Of a DNA stretch of 64,000 nt, positions 1 through 9,017 are shown in pieces. This stretch comes from Pseudarthrobacter defluvii (GTDB lineage Bacteria; Actinomycetota; Actinomycetes; Actinomycetales; Micrococcaceae). Location: NCBI RefSeq assembly GCF_030323865.1, contig NZ_CP066362.1, positions 3,038,001-3,102,000 of the forward strand. The letters run 5' to 3'. Made by a program: the position numbers and the translations under genes. The notes under the pieces were generated by a model. It searched no databases. It was not told the origin of the DNA and worked only from the letters and a program-made list of their open reading frames with translations. The first letter of the stretch is position 1, and each line of letters opens with the position of its first letter.

Positions 1-821
1 TGCGGGTTCTTCACTTCCTCGGCGGAGGTGGCCACCACGTCGAAGCCGATAAAGGCGAAGAACACCAGGGCGGCACCGGCAAAGATGCCCATGGTGCCGT
101 ACTGGGCCGGGGCAGCGCCGGTCAGGAAGCCGAAGAACGACTGCTTCAGGACGTCAGCGGCGCCGGTGCCCGCGGTCGGCTCGGCCGCGGGAACGAACGG
201 GGTGTAGTTTTCGAACTTCACGTAGGTGAAGCCCACCACGATCACGAACAGGACCACGGCGATCTTGATCAGCGTGAAAATGTTGCCCACCCGTGCGGAG
301 AGCTTGGTGCCCAGCACCAGCAGCACGGTGAAGATGGCCACGATCAGGAACGCGCCCCAGTAGAGGTCCACGCCGCCCAGCGAGATGGCTGGCGGGATGT
401 CCAGGCCCGTCAGGGCAAACACCTTGCTGAGGTAGATGCCCCAGTATTTGGCGATCACGGCCGCTGCCGTGAAGAGTTCAAGGATCAGGTTCCAGCCGAT
501 GATCCAGGCAAGGAGTTCGCCCATGGTGGCGTAGGTGAAGACGTAGGCCGACCCCGCCACGGGGATGGCGGTGGCGAACTCGGCGTAGCACATGATGGCC
601 AGCGCGCAGGTGACGGCGGCAATGGCGAAGGAGAGCGTCACGGCGGGACCGGCAAAGTTGGCCGCCGCCTTGGCACCGACCGAGAAGATGCCGGCGCCGA
701 CAGCAACGGCGACGCCCATGATCATGAGGTCCCAGGTGCTGAGGGAACGCTTAAGCTTGCGTCCGGGCTCATCGGCGTCGGCGATCGACTGCTCGATGGA
801 TTTTGTCCGCAGAAGGTTCAT
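1..821 (-). CDS. APC-superfamily amino acid permease, C-terminus cut by window edge
   Basis: This is a secondary transporter of the cytoplasmic membrane, most like the cationic amino-acid (YfnA/CAT) branch of the APC superfamily. About 273 codons are visible; the rest lies outside the window. The ATG at 821-819 gives MNLLRTKSIEQ. A charged cytoplasmic N-terminus is followed by the first helix, which carries the APC glycine-rich stretch GVAVAVGAGIFSVG. Further hydrophobic segments follow at roughly residues 60-80, 85-110, 155-180 and 185-205. A segment ending GFDVVATSAEEVKNP is the conserved helix 6 region of this family. The substrate cannot be fixed from sequence; basic amino acids are the family expectation. 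It is transcribed away from the DUF779 gene. Family assignment is firm, substrate is not. Confidence 0.85.
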   Translation of the reverse strand, partial: MNLLRTKSIEQSIADADEPGRKLKRSLSTWDLMIMGVAVAVGAGIFSVGAKAAANFAGPAVTLSFAIAAVTCALAIMCYAEFATAIPVAGSAYVFTYATMGELLAWIIGWNLILELFTAAAVIAKYWGIYLSKVFALTGLDIPPAISLGGVDLYWGAFLIVAIFTVLLVLGTKLSARVGNIFTLIKIAVVLFVIVVGFTYVKFENYTPFVPAAEPTAGTGAADVLKQSFFGFLTGAAPAQYGTMGIFAGAALVFFAFIGFDVVATSAEEVKNP

Positions 822-872
822 TTGGGGGTCACAATCCTGGTTTGTGAGGGAAACAGACCTATCAACGATACG

Positions 873-887
873 GTCCATCCACTGGAC
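873..887. promoter_or_regulatory. Short inverted repeat upstream of the permease
   Basis: The sequence GTCCA, five bases, TGGAC lies about 52 bp upstream of the permease start in an otherwise featureless 175-bp gap. It could be a regulator half-site pair. The arms are only 5 bp, so chance is possible. Confidence 0.25.
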
Positions 888-946
888 GGTCCCAATTGTC
901 CCGAATAGTGAGACGCCCTTACGGCCGAACATTCTTCTGTGAACGA

Positions 947-978
947 CCTCGGGGCCCTCCGATTGGAGAGCCCCGAGG
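947..978 (-). terminator. Hairpin downstream of DUF779 gene
   Basis: A perfect 9-bp stem (CCTCGGGGC paired with GCCCCGAGG) with a 14-nt loop starts about 19 bp after the DUF779 stop codon. Only a weak T-run follows on the minus strand, so termination is plausible but not strong. Confidence 0.5.
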
Positions 979-996
979 CGTTGTTGGTCGAACTTC

Positions 997-1404
997 CTAG
1001 GACGGCCAATCCATCAGCATTGACCGGATCAGGAAGCGTTTACCCTCAGGCGCTTCAACGGAAAATCCGCTGCCCCGGCCCGGTACGACATCGACGGTCA
1101 GGTGGGTGTGGCTCCAGTAGTTGAACTGCTCCCTGGACATCCAGAATTCCAGTGGCCGGGGCTGCAGCCCGTCCGCCAGGTCGAACAGCCCCAGCAGCAC
1201 GTCCGAGTCACCCGTGATGAAGTCCCCTGCCGGATAGCACATGGGCGACGACCCGTCGCAGCAGCCGCCGGACTGGTGGAACATGAGCGGTCCGTGCCTG
1301 TCCCACAGCATCCGGAGCAGGTCCACGGCAGCCGGCGTGAGCGCCACCCGGGAAAAGTCTTCCCCGGGCAGCGTCACGGCGGCAGCCAACCCTTCAGCGG
1401 GCAT
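997..1404 (-). CDS. DUF779 domain protein
   Basis: The protein has 135 residues and belongs to the DUF779 family, small proteins usually encoded next to AcoD/ExaC-type aldehyde dehydrogenases. The family hallmark is visible: a cysteine-rich loop FHQSGGCCDGSSPMCY near residue 45, which could bind a metal or protect a thiol, followed by conserved HLTVDVVPGRGSGFSVE near the C-terminus. Its ATG overlaps the adhP stop codon by one base (TGATG), so translation is coupled and it is the last gene of the aldehyde/alcohol dehydrogenase unit. A role in aldehyde metabolism is inferred from this consistent neighbourhood; the biochemical function is not established to my knowledge. Confidence 0.85.
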   Translation of the reverse strand: MPAEGLAAAVTLPGEDFSRVALTPAAVDLLRMLWDRHGPLMFHQSGGCCDGSSPMCYPAGDFITGDSDVLLGLFDLADGLQPRPLEFWMSREQFNYWSHTHLTVDVVPGRGSGFSVEAPEGKRFLIRSMLMDWPS

Positions 1405-2426
1405 CAGAACCTCAGCACCACGCGGCCGTCGATCTTGGCGTGCTTCATCTCGTCGAAAACCGCGTTGACCTCGGACAGCTCCCGCACGGACACCGTGGGA
1501 TGGATCTTTCCGCGGGCATAGAAGTCCAGGGCTTCTTCAAGATCCTGCCGGGTGCCCACGATGGAACCGCGGACGGTCAGTCCCTTGAGCACTATATCGA
1601 AGATCGGAGCCGGAAAGTCCCCCGGGGGCAGCCCGTTGAACACGATGGTTCCGCCGCGCCGGGCCATGCCGATGGCCTGTCCGAACGCCGACGGGTGCAC
1701 CGCCGTAACCAGCACTCCATGGCAGCCTCCCGTTTCCCGCTGGATCACTTCGGCCGGGTCCTCGTGCAGCGCGTTGACCGTGAGTTCGGCGCCATGGGCT
1801 TTGGCCAGGGCCAGTTTGTCGTCGGCGATGTCCACGGCGGCGACACGAAGCCCCATGGCCACGGCATACTGCACGGCTATGTGCCCCAGGCCGCCGATGC
1901 CCGATATGGTGACCCACTGCCCCGGCCGGGTCTCGGTCATCTTCAGGCCCTTGTAGACGGTGACGCCGGCGCACAGCACCGGCGCCACCTCGACGGGGTC
2001 GGATCCCGCCGGTATCCGGGCCGCGAACCGCGAGTCCACCAACATGTATTCGCCGAAGGAGCCGTCCACGCTGTAGCCGCCGTTCTGCTGCGCCTCGCAC
2101 AGTGTTTCCCACCCGGTGCGGCAGTACTGGCAGTCGCCGCAGGCTGACCACAGCCAGGCGTTGCCCACCAGGTCACCGATGGCGAGGTCGGTGACACCGT
2201 CGCCGAGGGCCACCACTTCGCCCACGCCCTCATGGCCGGGAACAAATGGAGGGGATGGTTTGACCGGCCAGTCGCCTTCCGCGGCGTGGAGGTCGGTGTG
2301 GCAGACGCCGGTGGTCAGGACCTTGACCAGCGCCTGTCCGGGCCCCGGCTGGGGAATGGCGATGTCCTTGACCTTCAGGTCGGTGCCGAATTCGGTTACT
2401 ACTGCTGCTTGCATTGTCGTCGTCAT
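1404..2426 (-). CDS. adhP: Zinc-dependent alcohol dehydrogenase AdhP
   Basis: This 340-residue medium-chain dehydrogenase should interconvert ethanol or another primary alcohol with its aldehyde using NAD(H). The catalytic-zinc region GVCHTDLHAAEGDWP and the GHEGVGEV motif are near residues 40-70. The structural-zinc lobe CGDCQYCRTGWETLC near residues 95-110 supplies four cysteines. The Rossmann motif is GIGGLGHIAVQYA near residue 176. Length is typical for AdhP. It sits 39 bp after the aldehyde dehydrogenase and overlaps the DUF779 gene by one base, so an alcohol is probably oxidised to aldehyde here and to acid by the upstream enzyme. An AAGGA ribosome-binding site precedes the ATG. Confidence 0.93.
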   Translation of the reverse strand: MTTTMQAAVVTEFGTDLKVKDIAIPQPGPGQALVKVLTTGVCHTDLHAAEGDWPVKPSPPFVPGHEGVGEVVALGDGVTDLAIGDLVGNAWLWSACGDCQYCRTGWETLCEAQQNGGYSVDGSFGEYMLVDSRFAARIPAGSDPVEVAPVLCAGVTVYKGLKMTETRPGQWVTISGIGGLGHIAVQYAVAMGLRVAAVDIADDKLALAKAHGAELTVNALHEDPAEVIQRETGGCHGVLVTAVHPSAFGQAIGMARRGGTIVFNGLPPGDFPAPIFDIVLKGLTVRGSIVGTRQDLEEALDFYARGKIHPTVSVRELSEVNAVFDEMKHAKIDGRVVLRF

Positions 2427-2465
2427 TGGCGAAATCCTTGCGTCGTTGTAGTGGTACGGGCTGGC

Positions 2466-3989
2466 CTAGAAGAAGCCCAGCTTGTTTTCGTCGTAGCTGA
2501 CCAGCAGGTTCTTGGTCTGCTGGTAGTGGTCCAGCATCATGGCGTGGTTCTCACGCCCGATGCCCGAGGACTTGTAGCCGCCGAACGCGGCACCTGCCGG
2601 GTAGGCGTGGTAGTTGTTGATCCAGACGCGGCCGGCCTGGATTTCGCGGCCCGCCCGGTAGGCAACGTTGCCGCTGCGGGACCAGACGCCGGCGCCCAGT
2701 CCGTACAGGGTGTCGTTGGCGATGCCCATGGCGTCGTTGTAGTCACTGAACCGAGTCACGGCCACCACGGGGCCAAAGATTTCCTCCTGGAAGATCCGCA
2801 TCCGGTTGTGGCCTTCGAACACGGTGGGCTGGACGTAGAAACCACCGGCGAGGTCGCCGGGGAGTTCGGCCCGCGCACCGCCCGTTAGCACCTTGGCGCC
2901 TTCCTGCTTTCCGATGTCGATGTAGGACAGGATCTTTTCCAGCTGGTCGTTGGAAGCCTGGGCGCCCACCTGCGTTTCCGTGTCCAGCGGGTTGCCCTGG
3001 ATCATCTTTTCCACCCGTGCCACGGCGTCGGCCATGAAGGAGTCGTAAATGTCCTCCTGGACCAGCGCCCGTGACGGGCACGTGCAGACTTCACCCTGGT
3101 TGAAGGCGAACAGCGCAAAGCCCTCCTGTGCCTTGTCGTAGAAGGCGTCGTTTTCCTGGGCAACATCGTTGAAGAAGATGTTCGGGCTCTTGCCGCCCAG
3201 TTCCAAGGTGACGGGGATGAGGTTCTGGCTGGCGTACTGGCTGATCAGCCGCCCGGTGGTGGTCTCACCGGTGAACGCGATCTTCCGGATCCGGGAACTG
3301 GACGCCAGCGGCTTGCCGGCCTCCACGCCGAAGCCATTGACCACGTTGACCACACCGGCGGGCAGCAGGTCCGCGATGAGCTCCATCAGCACCAGGATGG
3401 ACGACGGCGTCTGCTCGGCCGGCTTGAGCACCACGGTGTTGCCGGCAGCGAGCGCGGGCGCCAGCTTCCAGACCGCCATCAGGATGGGGAAGTTCCAGGG
3501 GATGATCTGGCCCACCACGCCGAGCGGCTCGTGGAAGTGGTACGCAGTGGTGTTGTCATCGAGCTGGGAGAGGCTGCCCTCCTGCGCCCGGACCGCGGAG
3601 GCGAAGTAGCGGAAGTGGTCCGAGGCCAGGGGCAGGTCGGCGTTGAGGGTTTCCCGGACCGGCTTGCCGTTGTCCCAGGTTTCGGCGACGGCGAGCATCT
3701 CGAGGTTCTCGTCGATGCGGTCGGCGATCTTATTCAGGATGGCGGCCCGTTCTGCCACGGACGTCTTGCCCCACGAAGGTGCGGCCTTGTGTGCCGCGTC
3801 CAGGGCCAGTTCGATGTCCTCGGCGGTGCCGCGGGCCACCTCGCAGAACGCCTTGCCGGTCACCGGGGTGATGTTCTCGAAGTACTGGCCCTTCACGGGG
3901 GCCACCCATTCGCCCCCAATCCAGTTCTCGTACCGGTCCTTGAAGGTGACCTTCGAACCGTCGGTTCCCGGCTGTGCGTAAACGGTCAT
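2466..3989 (-). CDS. NAD+-dependent aldehyde dehydrogenase (ExaC/AcoD type)
   Basis: The 507-residue enzyme oxidises an aldehyde, probably acetaldehyde, to the acid. Visible family motifs are the cofactor-pocket [22 protein letters not shown], split here as PWNFPI then KPAEQTP, the general-base motif LELGGKSPN, and the catalytic cysteine in [11 protein letters not shown]. The C-terminal [21 protein letters not shown] is characteristic of the ExaC/AldB group. AAAGGAG sits 8 bp before the ATG. It heads the unit with AdhP and DUF779, and a palindrome lies upstream at 4066-4084. The upstream GAF regulator is the likely controller. Substrate is inferred from AdhP linkage. Confidence 0.92.
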   Translation of the reverse strand: MTVYAQPGTDGSKVTFKDRYENWIGGEWVAPVKGQYFENITPVTGKAFCEVARGTAEDIELALDAAHKAAPSWGKTSVAERAAILNKIADRIDENLEMLAVAETWDNGKPVRETLNADLPLASDHFRYFASAVRAQEGSLSQLDDNTTAYHFHEPLGVVGQIIPWNFPILMAVWKLAPALAAGNTVVLKPAEQTPSSILVLMELIADLLPAGVVNVVNGFGVEAGKPLASSSRIRKIAFTGETTTGRLISQYASQNLIPVTLELGGKSPNIFFNDVAQENDAFYDKAQEGFALFAFNQGEVCTCPSRALVQEDIYDSFMADAVARVEKMIQGNPLDTETQVGAQASNDQLEKILSYIDIGKQEGAKVLTGGARAELPGDLAGGFYVQPTVFEGHNRMRIFQEEIFGPVVAVTRFSDYNDAMGIANDTLYGLGAGVWSRSGNVAYRAGREIQAGRVWINNYHAYPAGAAFGGYKSSGIGRENHAMMLDHYQQTKNLLVSYDENKLGFF

Positions 3990-4065
3990 GTGCTTAGCTC
4001 CTTTGCTGTGCAGAAGGCTGGCCCATAAGGGCGCTCGCCGATGAAGCCAGCGTAGGAGCAGGGAG

Positions 4066-4084
4066 GTTGCAGCAAGGTTGCAAC
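4066..4084. promoter_or_regulatory. Palindrome upstream of the aldehyde dehydrogenase operon
   Basis: GTTGCA, seven bases, TGCAAC forms a perfect 6-bp-arm dyad about 77 bp upstream of the aldehyde dehydrogenase ATG, inside the 135-bp gap after the GAF regulator. Its position fits an operator for that regulator. The link is inferred, not shown. Confidence 0.45.
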
Positions 4085-4124
4085 GATGCGACGCAGGTCA
4101 CAACAGGTGCCGGTGAGCCGGCTT

Positions 4125-5486
4125 TCAGGCGCGGAGTTCGGCTTCCAGCCGTTCCAGGTCGGCCACGACGGCGGCCCGCTTGGGTGAGCGCGGCGGCAGG
4201 AGGCGGAGCGCGGCACGGCGGATGCCGACGTCGTCCCTCGCCTCAGGCAGCGCAGCGTACTTGAGCAGGGACTCGGCGCTGCCATCCGTGAGGACAGCTT
4301 CCCGGAGCAGGGACGAAACCCTGTTCCTCAGGTCCACGATGCCGGGCGCCTCGGAGCGCGGAAGCACCTCGCCGCGGTATATCTCCAGGGCAATCCGGTG
4401 CGCACCGCGCTGCAGGCAGCTGAGCACCTGGCCGGTGTCCGGCACCAGGTCCAGCGGGAGCCTGTAGGGGCGTGAGCCGGGAACGGCGTCCGCGCTCAAC
4501 TCCTGGATGACCTTGCGGAGGCGGACCATCTCGGCCCGGAGCGTAATGGTGGAACCCTCCCCCGGGTACAGCAGCGAGCCGAGCTCCTCGGCGCTGAGCC
4601 CGTCCGGGTGCGTGCTGAGCAGCGCAAGGATCTCGCTGTGCCGGGCGGACAGGGAGACCGTCCGTCCCCCCAGGCTGAGCAGCGCCTGGTCGCGGCCGAG
4701 CAGTTGCAGGCTGTTCCGGTAGAGGCTGCCTTCCCTGGCCGGGCTGCCTTCCTTGGCACCCAAGCCTCGGACGCCTCCGGAGGCCGTGGGCCGCCGTCGT
4801 ACGGGCTTCCTGGCCAGTTCCGCGGCATGCTGCAGGCGCTCCACCCGCAGCTGCGCCTGGGCGGCGGCCACCGTTGCCTCCACCAGCGACAGCGTGTGCG
4901 GCGCCACCGCGGTGTCCGTGCCGGTGATGTCCACGACGCCGAGCATGGCGCCGGAGTCGGGGTCATGGAAGGGGACGGCGGTGCAGCTCCAGGGATGAAC
5001 GGCGCGCTGGTAGTGCTCCGCTCCGGCGATCTGGATCCCCCGGCCCAGGGCAAGGGCGGTGCCGGGCGCGCTGGTGCCGACGCTGGCCTCGGACCAGTCG
5101 GCGCCGGGAACGAACATCATGCCTTCGGCGCGGCGCTGCAGGGTGGGGTCGCCATCCACCCACAGCAGCCGGCCCACCTCGTCGCCCACCGCAACCAGGA
5201 GCCCGCTGTCATGGCTGGGCTGGACCAGCAGTTTGTTGATGACCGGCATGATCGCTGCCAGTGGGTGCTGGCGGCGGTAGTCCTCCAGCTCGTCCCAGTC
5301 GAGGGCCAGCGGAGCCGCCGCATTGTCAGGGTTGGCCTTGAAGCCCGCCGAGCGCTGCCAGGACTCCCTGATGAGGTTGCGCAGCCCGGGGATCTCGGGG
5401 GCCGGCGCGCCCGGGTCCGATCCCAGGCGCTCGTGGCCGGCCAGCGCGGCACGCTGGCGCGGTTCTGGGTGGAGCAGGTTCGTCAT
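4125..5486 (-). CDS. GAF-domain transcriptional regulator with C-terminal winged helix
   Basis: The 453-residue protein resembles the N-terminal sensor of AcoR-type activators. The AcoR-like start (PGLRNLIRESWQRSAG, near 35-50) and a GAF domain (about residues 80-220, with WSEASVGTSAPGTALA and AVHPWSCTAVPFHDP) are clear. The AAA+ sigma-54 ATPase of classical AcoR is absent. Instead residues 265-345 form an OmpR-like winged helix (LSLGGRTVSLSARHSEILALL), and an arginine- and leucine-rich helical tail follows. It therefore should act on ordinary sigma-70 promoters. It lies just upstream of and in line with the aldehyde dehydrogenase operon. The ligand is unknown; an aldehyde or its precursor is a guess. 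Confidence 0.8.
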   Translation of the reverse strand: MTNLLHPEPRQRAALAGHERLGSDPGAPAPEIPGLRNLIRESWQRSAGFKANPDNAAAPLALDWDELEDYRRQHPLAAIMPVINKLLVQPSHDSGLLVAVGDEVGRLLWVDGDPTLQRRAEGMMFVPGADWSEASVGTSAPGTALALGRGIQIAGAEHYQRAVHPWSCTAVPFHDPDSGAMLGVVDITGTDTAVAPHTLSLVEATVAAAQAQLRVERLQHAAELARKPVRRRPTASGGVRGLGAKEGSPAREGSLYRNSLQLLGRDQALLSLGGRTVSLSARHSEILALLSTHPDGLSAEELGSLLYPGEGSTITLRAEMVRLRKVIQELSADAVPGSRPYRLPLDLVPDTGQVLSCLQRGAHRIALEIYRGEVLPRSEAPGIVDLRNRVSSLLREAVLTDGSAESLLKYAALPEARDDVGIRRAALRLLPPRSPKRAAVVADLERLEAELRA

Positions 5487-5567
5487 CGAACTCCCGTTCC
5501 GGAGTCTTGTCCGGCGAGGCAGGGCTGGAGGGTGGCCCAGCCAGCATAGCCGGACAGCACCCCCGTG

Positions 5568-6842
5568 TCACCGGCGCACCCGGATCAGTTCCTCCAGTGC
5601 ATCCGCCCCTGCCGCCGCTCCCCCGGCAGCGGCGTAGCCGGCGGCCACCCGCCGCGCACCCGGCGCCTTGCCCAGGGCCCGGTGGACGGCTGCCCGGAGC
5701 CGCTCCGGGGTGAGGTTTTTCCGGCTCAGCCGCACCCCGGCGTCGGCTGCTGCCACCCGGGCTGCCACCTCGTGCTGGTCGCGGCCGAACGGAACCACCA
5801 CCACGGGCACTCCTTGTGCCAGCGCCTTCTGCGTGGCCCCCATGCCGCCGTGGGTGATGGCGACCGCCGCCCGCTCGAGCACAGGCCCGTGCGGGACGAA
5901 ATGCTCCAGCCGCGCATTGGCAGGCGGCGGCCCGAACTGGTCCGTGCCGGCGGCTTTGGCGGCGCCCGCCGAGCCCGCCTGGGCTGCAGGGAGGGCAGCG
6001 ACGACGGTGAAGGGCTCCCCGGCAAGTCCGGCCATGGCGGTCCGGACAATGGCTTCGTCCGCCTGGTACTCGGAGGACGTGGTCACCAGGACCACGGGGT
6101 GGGTGGCCTCGACGAGCCAGGCGGGAGGTTCGGCCGGCGGCTCCCATGCGAGTGCGCCGATCATCCGCACATCCGGGCCCCAGTCCGGATGCGGGTACTC
6201 GAACGGCTGCGACGTGGCCACGAGCATCAGCGGCGCGGTGCGGAACATCTCGTCCGCACCGCTGACGGGTGGAAGTTGGCCGGCGGACAGCTCCGCCCGC
6301 AGCGAGTTGATGTGCGGCAGCATCAGCTTTTCCACGGCGCCAATCACCAGGCGGCGGGCCAGTGCATCACGGGCCCTCCCCAGCGGGCCGGGCATGGGAG
6401 CCAGTCCCGGCCCGAACGGCGGGGTACCCCTTGACGGCAGCGGCGGGGTGTAAGGGCTGAAGGTGGCCCACGGCAGCCCCGAAAATTCGGCCTGAATGCG
6501 GGCTCCCCAGGCGTTGATGTCGATGAGCAGCAGGTCGGGGCGAACGTCAGCAATGGCCTGCTGCAGGTCCGGGGCGTCGAACCTGGCACGGGCCGTGAAG
6601 GTCTCCACGCTGGAAGCCAAGGCCGCCTTCGCGTTGTTGGCGCGGTAGTCAGTGGCCTCGACCGCGAGTATCCGGTCATCTACCGGTCCGGCATGGAACC
6701 CCGCCTCCAGGAGCAGCGGGACCTGCCGGCGCAGGGTACGGACGTGGACATCATGGCCGCGGGCCTTCAGCTCCTGGAGCAGCGGGACCATCGGGAAAAG
6801 GTGGCCGATGGCGGGAGAGGTGTAGGCAAGGATGGTGGACAT
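5568..6842 (-). CDS. GT1-family (UGT/macrolide-type) glycosyltransferase
   Basis: This 424-residue GT-B enzyme transfers a sugar from a UDP-sugar to a small hydrophobic acceptor. The N-terminal STILAYTSPAIGHLFPM is the acceptor-domain start typical of this family. The C-terminal nucleotide-sugar site is HGGMGATQKALAQGVPVVVVPFGRDQHEVA around residues 335-365. No membrane segment is evident, so it should be cytosolic. It overlaps the TetR gene by one base (TGATG), and the pair looks like one transcript. Such TetR-GT1 pairs are consistent with inactivation of an antibiotic or of a plant/fungal metabolite by glycosylation. The acceptor cannot be named from sequence. Confidence 0.85.
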   Translation of the reverse strand: MSTILAYTSPAIGHLFPMVPLLQELKARGHDVHVRTLRRQVPLLLEAGFHAGPVDDRILAVEATDYRANNAKAALASSVETFTARARFDAPDLQQAIADVRPDLLLIDINAWGARIQAEFSGLPWATFSPYTPPLPSRGTPPFGPGLAPMPGPLGRARDALARRLVIGAVEKLMLPHINSLRAELSAGQLPPVSGADEMFRTAPLMLVATSQPFEYPHPDWGPDVRMIGALAWEPPAEPPAWLVEATHPVVLVTTSSEYQADEAIVRTAMAGLAGEPFTVVAALPAAQAGSAGAAKAAGTDQFGPPPANARLEHFVPHGPVLERAAVAITHGGMGATQKALAQGVPVVVVPFGRDQHEVAARVAAADAGVRLSRKNLTPERLRAAVHRALGKAPGARRVAAGYAAAGGAAAGADALEELIRVRR

Positions 6843-7453
6843 CAGGGCCTCCGGACGAAGGGTTCCAGCATTTCGAGCAAGCAGTGGGCCACCTGGTCGC
6901 GGCTGAGCCCGGCATCGAGACGCAGCAGTTTCCAGGTGTAGACGTCGCAGAGGGCGACGAACTGGGCAAAGCGGCGCTTCCGCTCCACCCCGTCCGGCAG
7001 GAAGTCATCCGTCAGGAAGGGCGCGAAGACGCGTTCGCACCACTCCCGGTGGAGCTGCCGCCCGCCTTCGGTGATCTCGGCGAGGACGGAGGAGGTTTCC
7101 TCCTCGGCAAGCATCTTCAGGGCCAGGGCGCCAGTGGTTTCGTAGTGCTCCAGGAGATTGTCGACGGCGGCCGGCACGTCGCCGGGAGGAGCAGCGTTGC
7201 GCTCGCTGCCCACGCGGTCCATGGCGGCCGCGCTGCAGGCCCCGATGAGGCTTGCCCGGTCTCCGAACCTGCGGATGACGGTCTGGACCGTCACCCCGGC
7301 CCGCGCTGCAACGGCGCTCAGCGTGACGTCGGCGAGCGGGCCCTCCATGAAGAGGTCCTCGGTAGCCTGCAGGATGCGGCGCCCCGTTTGGGCGGCGGCG
7401 GAAGTCCGCTTGGGCGAATCGTAGGCCCGGCTCCTGGCCGCCGCCGTATTCAT
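6842..7453 (-). CDS. TetR-family repressor
   Basis: The 203-residue protein has a helix-turn-helix at about residues 22-70 (GRRILQATEDLF, then LSAVAARAGVTVQTVIRRFGDRASLI) and a helical ligand-binding remainder. It is the first gene of a two-gene unit with the glycosyltransferase. A long dyad covers its start codon, so it very probably represses its own operon. No Shine-Dalgarno sequence precedes the ATG, which fits a leaderless message. The inducer is unknown but is likely the glycosyltransferase acceptor or a relative. Confidence 0.88.
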   Translation of the reverse strand: MNTAAARSRAYDSPKRTSAAAQTGRRILQATEDLFMEGPLADVTLSAVAARAGVTVQTVIRRFGDRASLIGACSAAAMDRVGSERNAAPPGDVPAAVDNLLEHYETTGALALKMLAEEETSSVLAEITEGGRQLHREWCERVFAPFLTDDFLPDGVERKRRFAQFVALCDVYTWKLLRLDAGLSRDQVAHCLLEMLEPFVRRP

Positions 7454-7476
7454 GTTAATCAGATTAACTCGAATAC
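7446..7476. promoter_or_regulatory. TetR operator over the start codon
   Basis: A core perfect dyad GTTAATC-A-GATTAAC (7454-7468) is flanked by outer arms GTATTC and GAATAC, giving a 31-bp nearly symmetrical site. The tetR start codon (7453-7451) lies inside it. This is the layout of an autoregulatory operator. Confidence 0.7.
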
Positions 7477-7512
7477 GGCCCGCGGGACAGGGCCCAAAGT
7501 CCCGGGATAGGG

Positions 7513-8943
7513 TCAGCTGCGCGAGATGCGGATCATGTCCTCGCGCGGCACCACCTTGACGCGTTCGCGCACCACGTGGTCCAGTTCACCAGGGCCGGTC
7601 CAGGCCGCGCCCAGGGCTGCCTCGTGCGCATCGAGCTTGTTCCACCCTTCCCAGGTGGTGTATTCGATGCCGCGTTCCTCAAGGAGATCGATGATGGCCT
7701 GCGGATCCGGGTTGCTGGCCGCCGGCAGGTTCAGCCGGTCCTCCAGCAGGAAGCCGATGGTCTCCAACGCGTCACCCTTGGTGTGCCCGATCAACCCGAC
7801 GGGACCGCGCTTGATCCAACCCGTGGTGTAGACACCGGGGACCGGGTTGCCCTCGGCGTCCAAAACGCGGCCGCCCTCATTGGGGATGACGCCGCGCTTG
7901 GCGTCGTATTCCAGTTCGTCCAGGGCCGAGCCGTGGTAGCCAATGGCCCGGTAGACGGCCTGGACCGGGTACTCGACATACTCCCCCGTCCCCTTGGCGT
8001 TGCCTGTCCCGTCCAGCTGCATGCGCTCAAACTTGATGCCGCCCACCTTGCCTGTGCCGTCGTCGAGCACTTCAACGGGGCTGTGCAGGAAGTGCAGGTG
8101 CAGCCTGCGGGAGGAGGGGTTTTCGGATTCCGCGTGCTCCTCCACCAGCCAGTTGGTGAGGGTGTTCACCATGGTCTTAACCTGGTTGTTGGTGCGGATG
8201 GCCTCGTCCGAGGCATCGTCGAATTCGAAGTCCTCGGGGTACAGGACGATGTCCACGTCGTCCATGTGGCTGAGCTCGCGCAGCTCCAGCGGCGTGAACT
8301 TGACCTGGGCCGGCCCGCGGCGGCCGAAGACGTGCACGTCGGTGACGGGTGAGGACTTGAGGCCGCCGTAAACGTTGTCCGGGATCTCGGTGGTAAGTAG
8401 TTCCTCGGGGTGCTTGACCAGCATGCGGGCCACGTCCAGGGCCACGTTGCCGTTGCCGATGACGGCGATTTCCCTGGCTTCAAGGGGCCACTCACGGGGG
8501 ACGTCCGGATGGCCGTCATACCAGGAGACGAAGTCGGCGCCGCCAAAGGAGCCCTGCAGGTTGATGCCCGGAATGTCCAGGTCCGCGTCCTTGACGGCAC
8601 CCGTAGAAAAGATGACGGCGTCATAGAAGGCGCGGAAATCGTGCAGCGTGAGGTCCCGGCCGTAGGTCACGTTGCCCAGGAAGCGGATGTCCCCGCGGTC
8701 CAAAACCTTGTGCAGGGCGTTGACGATGCCCTTGATGCGCGGGTGGTCAGGGGCCACGCCATACCTGATCAGGCCGTAGGGCGCAGGGTAGGCCTCGAAA
8801 AGGTCGATGCTGACCTGGAAGTCCCCGTCCTTCACGCCGCTGGACTTGGTGAGGATGTCCGCAGCATAGACTCCTGCCGGTCCCGCGCCGACGATGGCAA
8901 CGCGGAGGGGACGGTTGGCTGGGGTTTCGCTGTGGTTGGACAC
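7513..8943 (-). CDS. fprA: FAD-dependent NADPH-ferredoxin reductase (FprA type), copy 1
   Basis: The 476-residue flavoprotein moves electrons between NADPH and ferredoxin. The FAD-binding Rossmann motif VAIVGAGPAGVYAADIL is near residue 15, RYGVAPDHPRIK near 70, and the NADPH-binding motif AVIGNGNVALDVARML near 160. The C-terminal GWIKRGPVGLIGHTKGDA is the conserved FAD contact of the FprA/adrenodoxin-reductase group. I chose the GTG at 8943 because AGAAGGG lies 6 bp before it and the residues after it align with the second copy at 30252-31718; an upstream ATG adds about 21 poorly conserved residues. It stands alone between the TetR gene and topoisomerase IB. Confidence 0.9.
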   Translation of the reverse strand: MSNHSETPANRPLRVAIVGAGPAGVYAADILTKSSGVKDGDFQVSIDLFEAYPAPYGLIRYGVAPDHPRIKGIVNALHKVLDRGDIRFLGNVTYGRDLTLHDFRAFYDAVIFSTGAVKDADLDIPGINLQGSFGGADFVSWYDGHPDVPREWPLEAREIAVIGNGNVALDVARMLVKHPEELLTTEIPDNVYGGLKSSPVTDVHVFGRRGPAQVKFTPLELRELSHMDDVDIVLYPEDFEFDDASDEAIRTNNQVKTMVNTLTNWLVEEHAESENPSSRRLHLHFLHSPVEVLDDGTGKVGGIKFERMQLDGTGNAKGTGEYVEYPVQAVYRAIGYHGSALDELEYDAKRGVIPNEGGRVLDAEGNPVPGVYTTGWIKRGPVGLIGHTKGDALETIGFLLEDRLNLPAASNPDPQAIIDLLEERGIEYTTWEGWNKLDAHEAALGAAWTGPGELDHVVRERVKVVPREDMIRISRS

Positions 8944-9017
8944 CGGGAGCCCTTCTGACTGGTCCTGCTCATGATCCATGAGGGTGCGCGGCATGGTGCA
9001 GCGCACAGTCCCCCATT

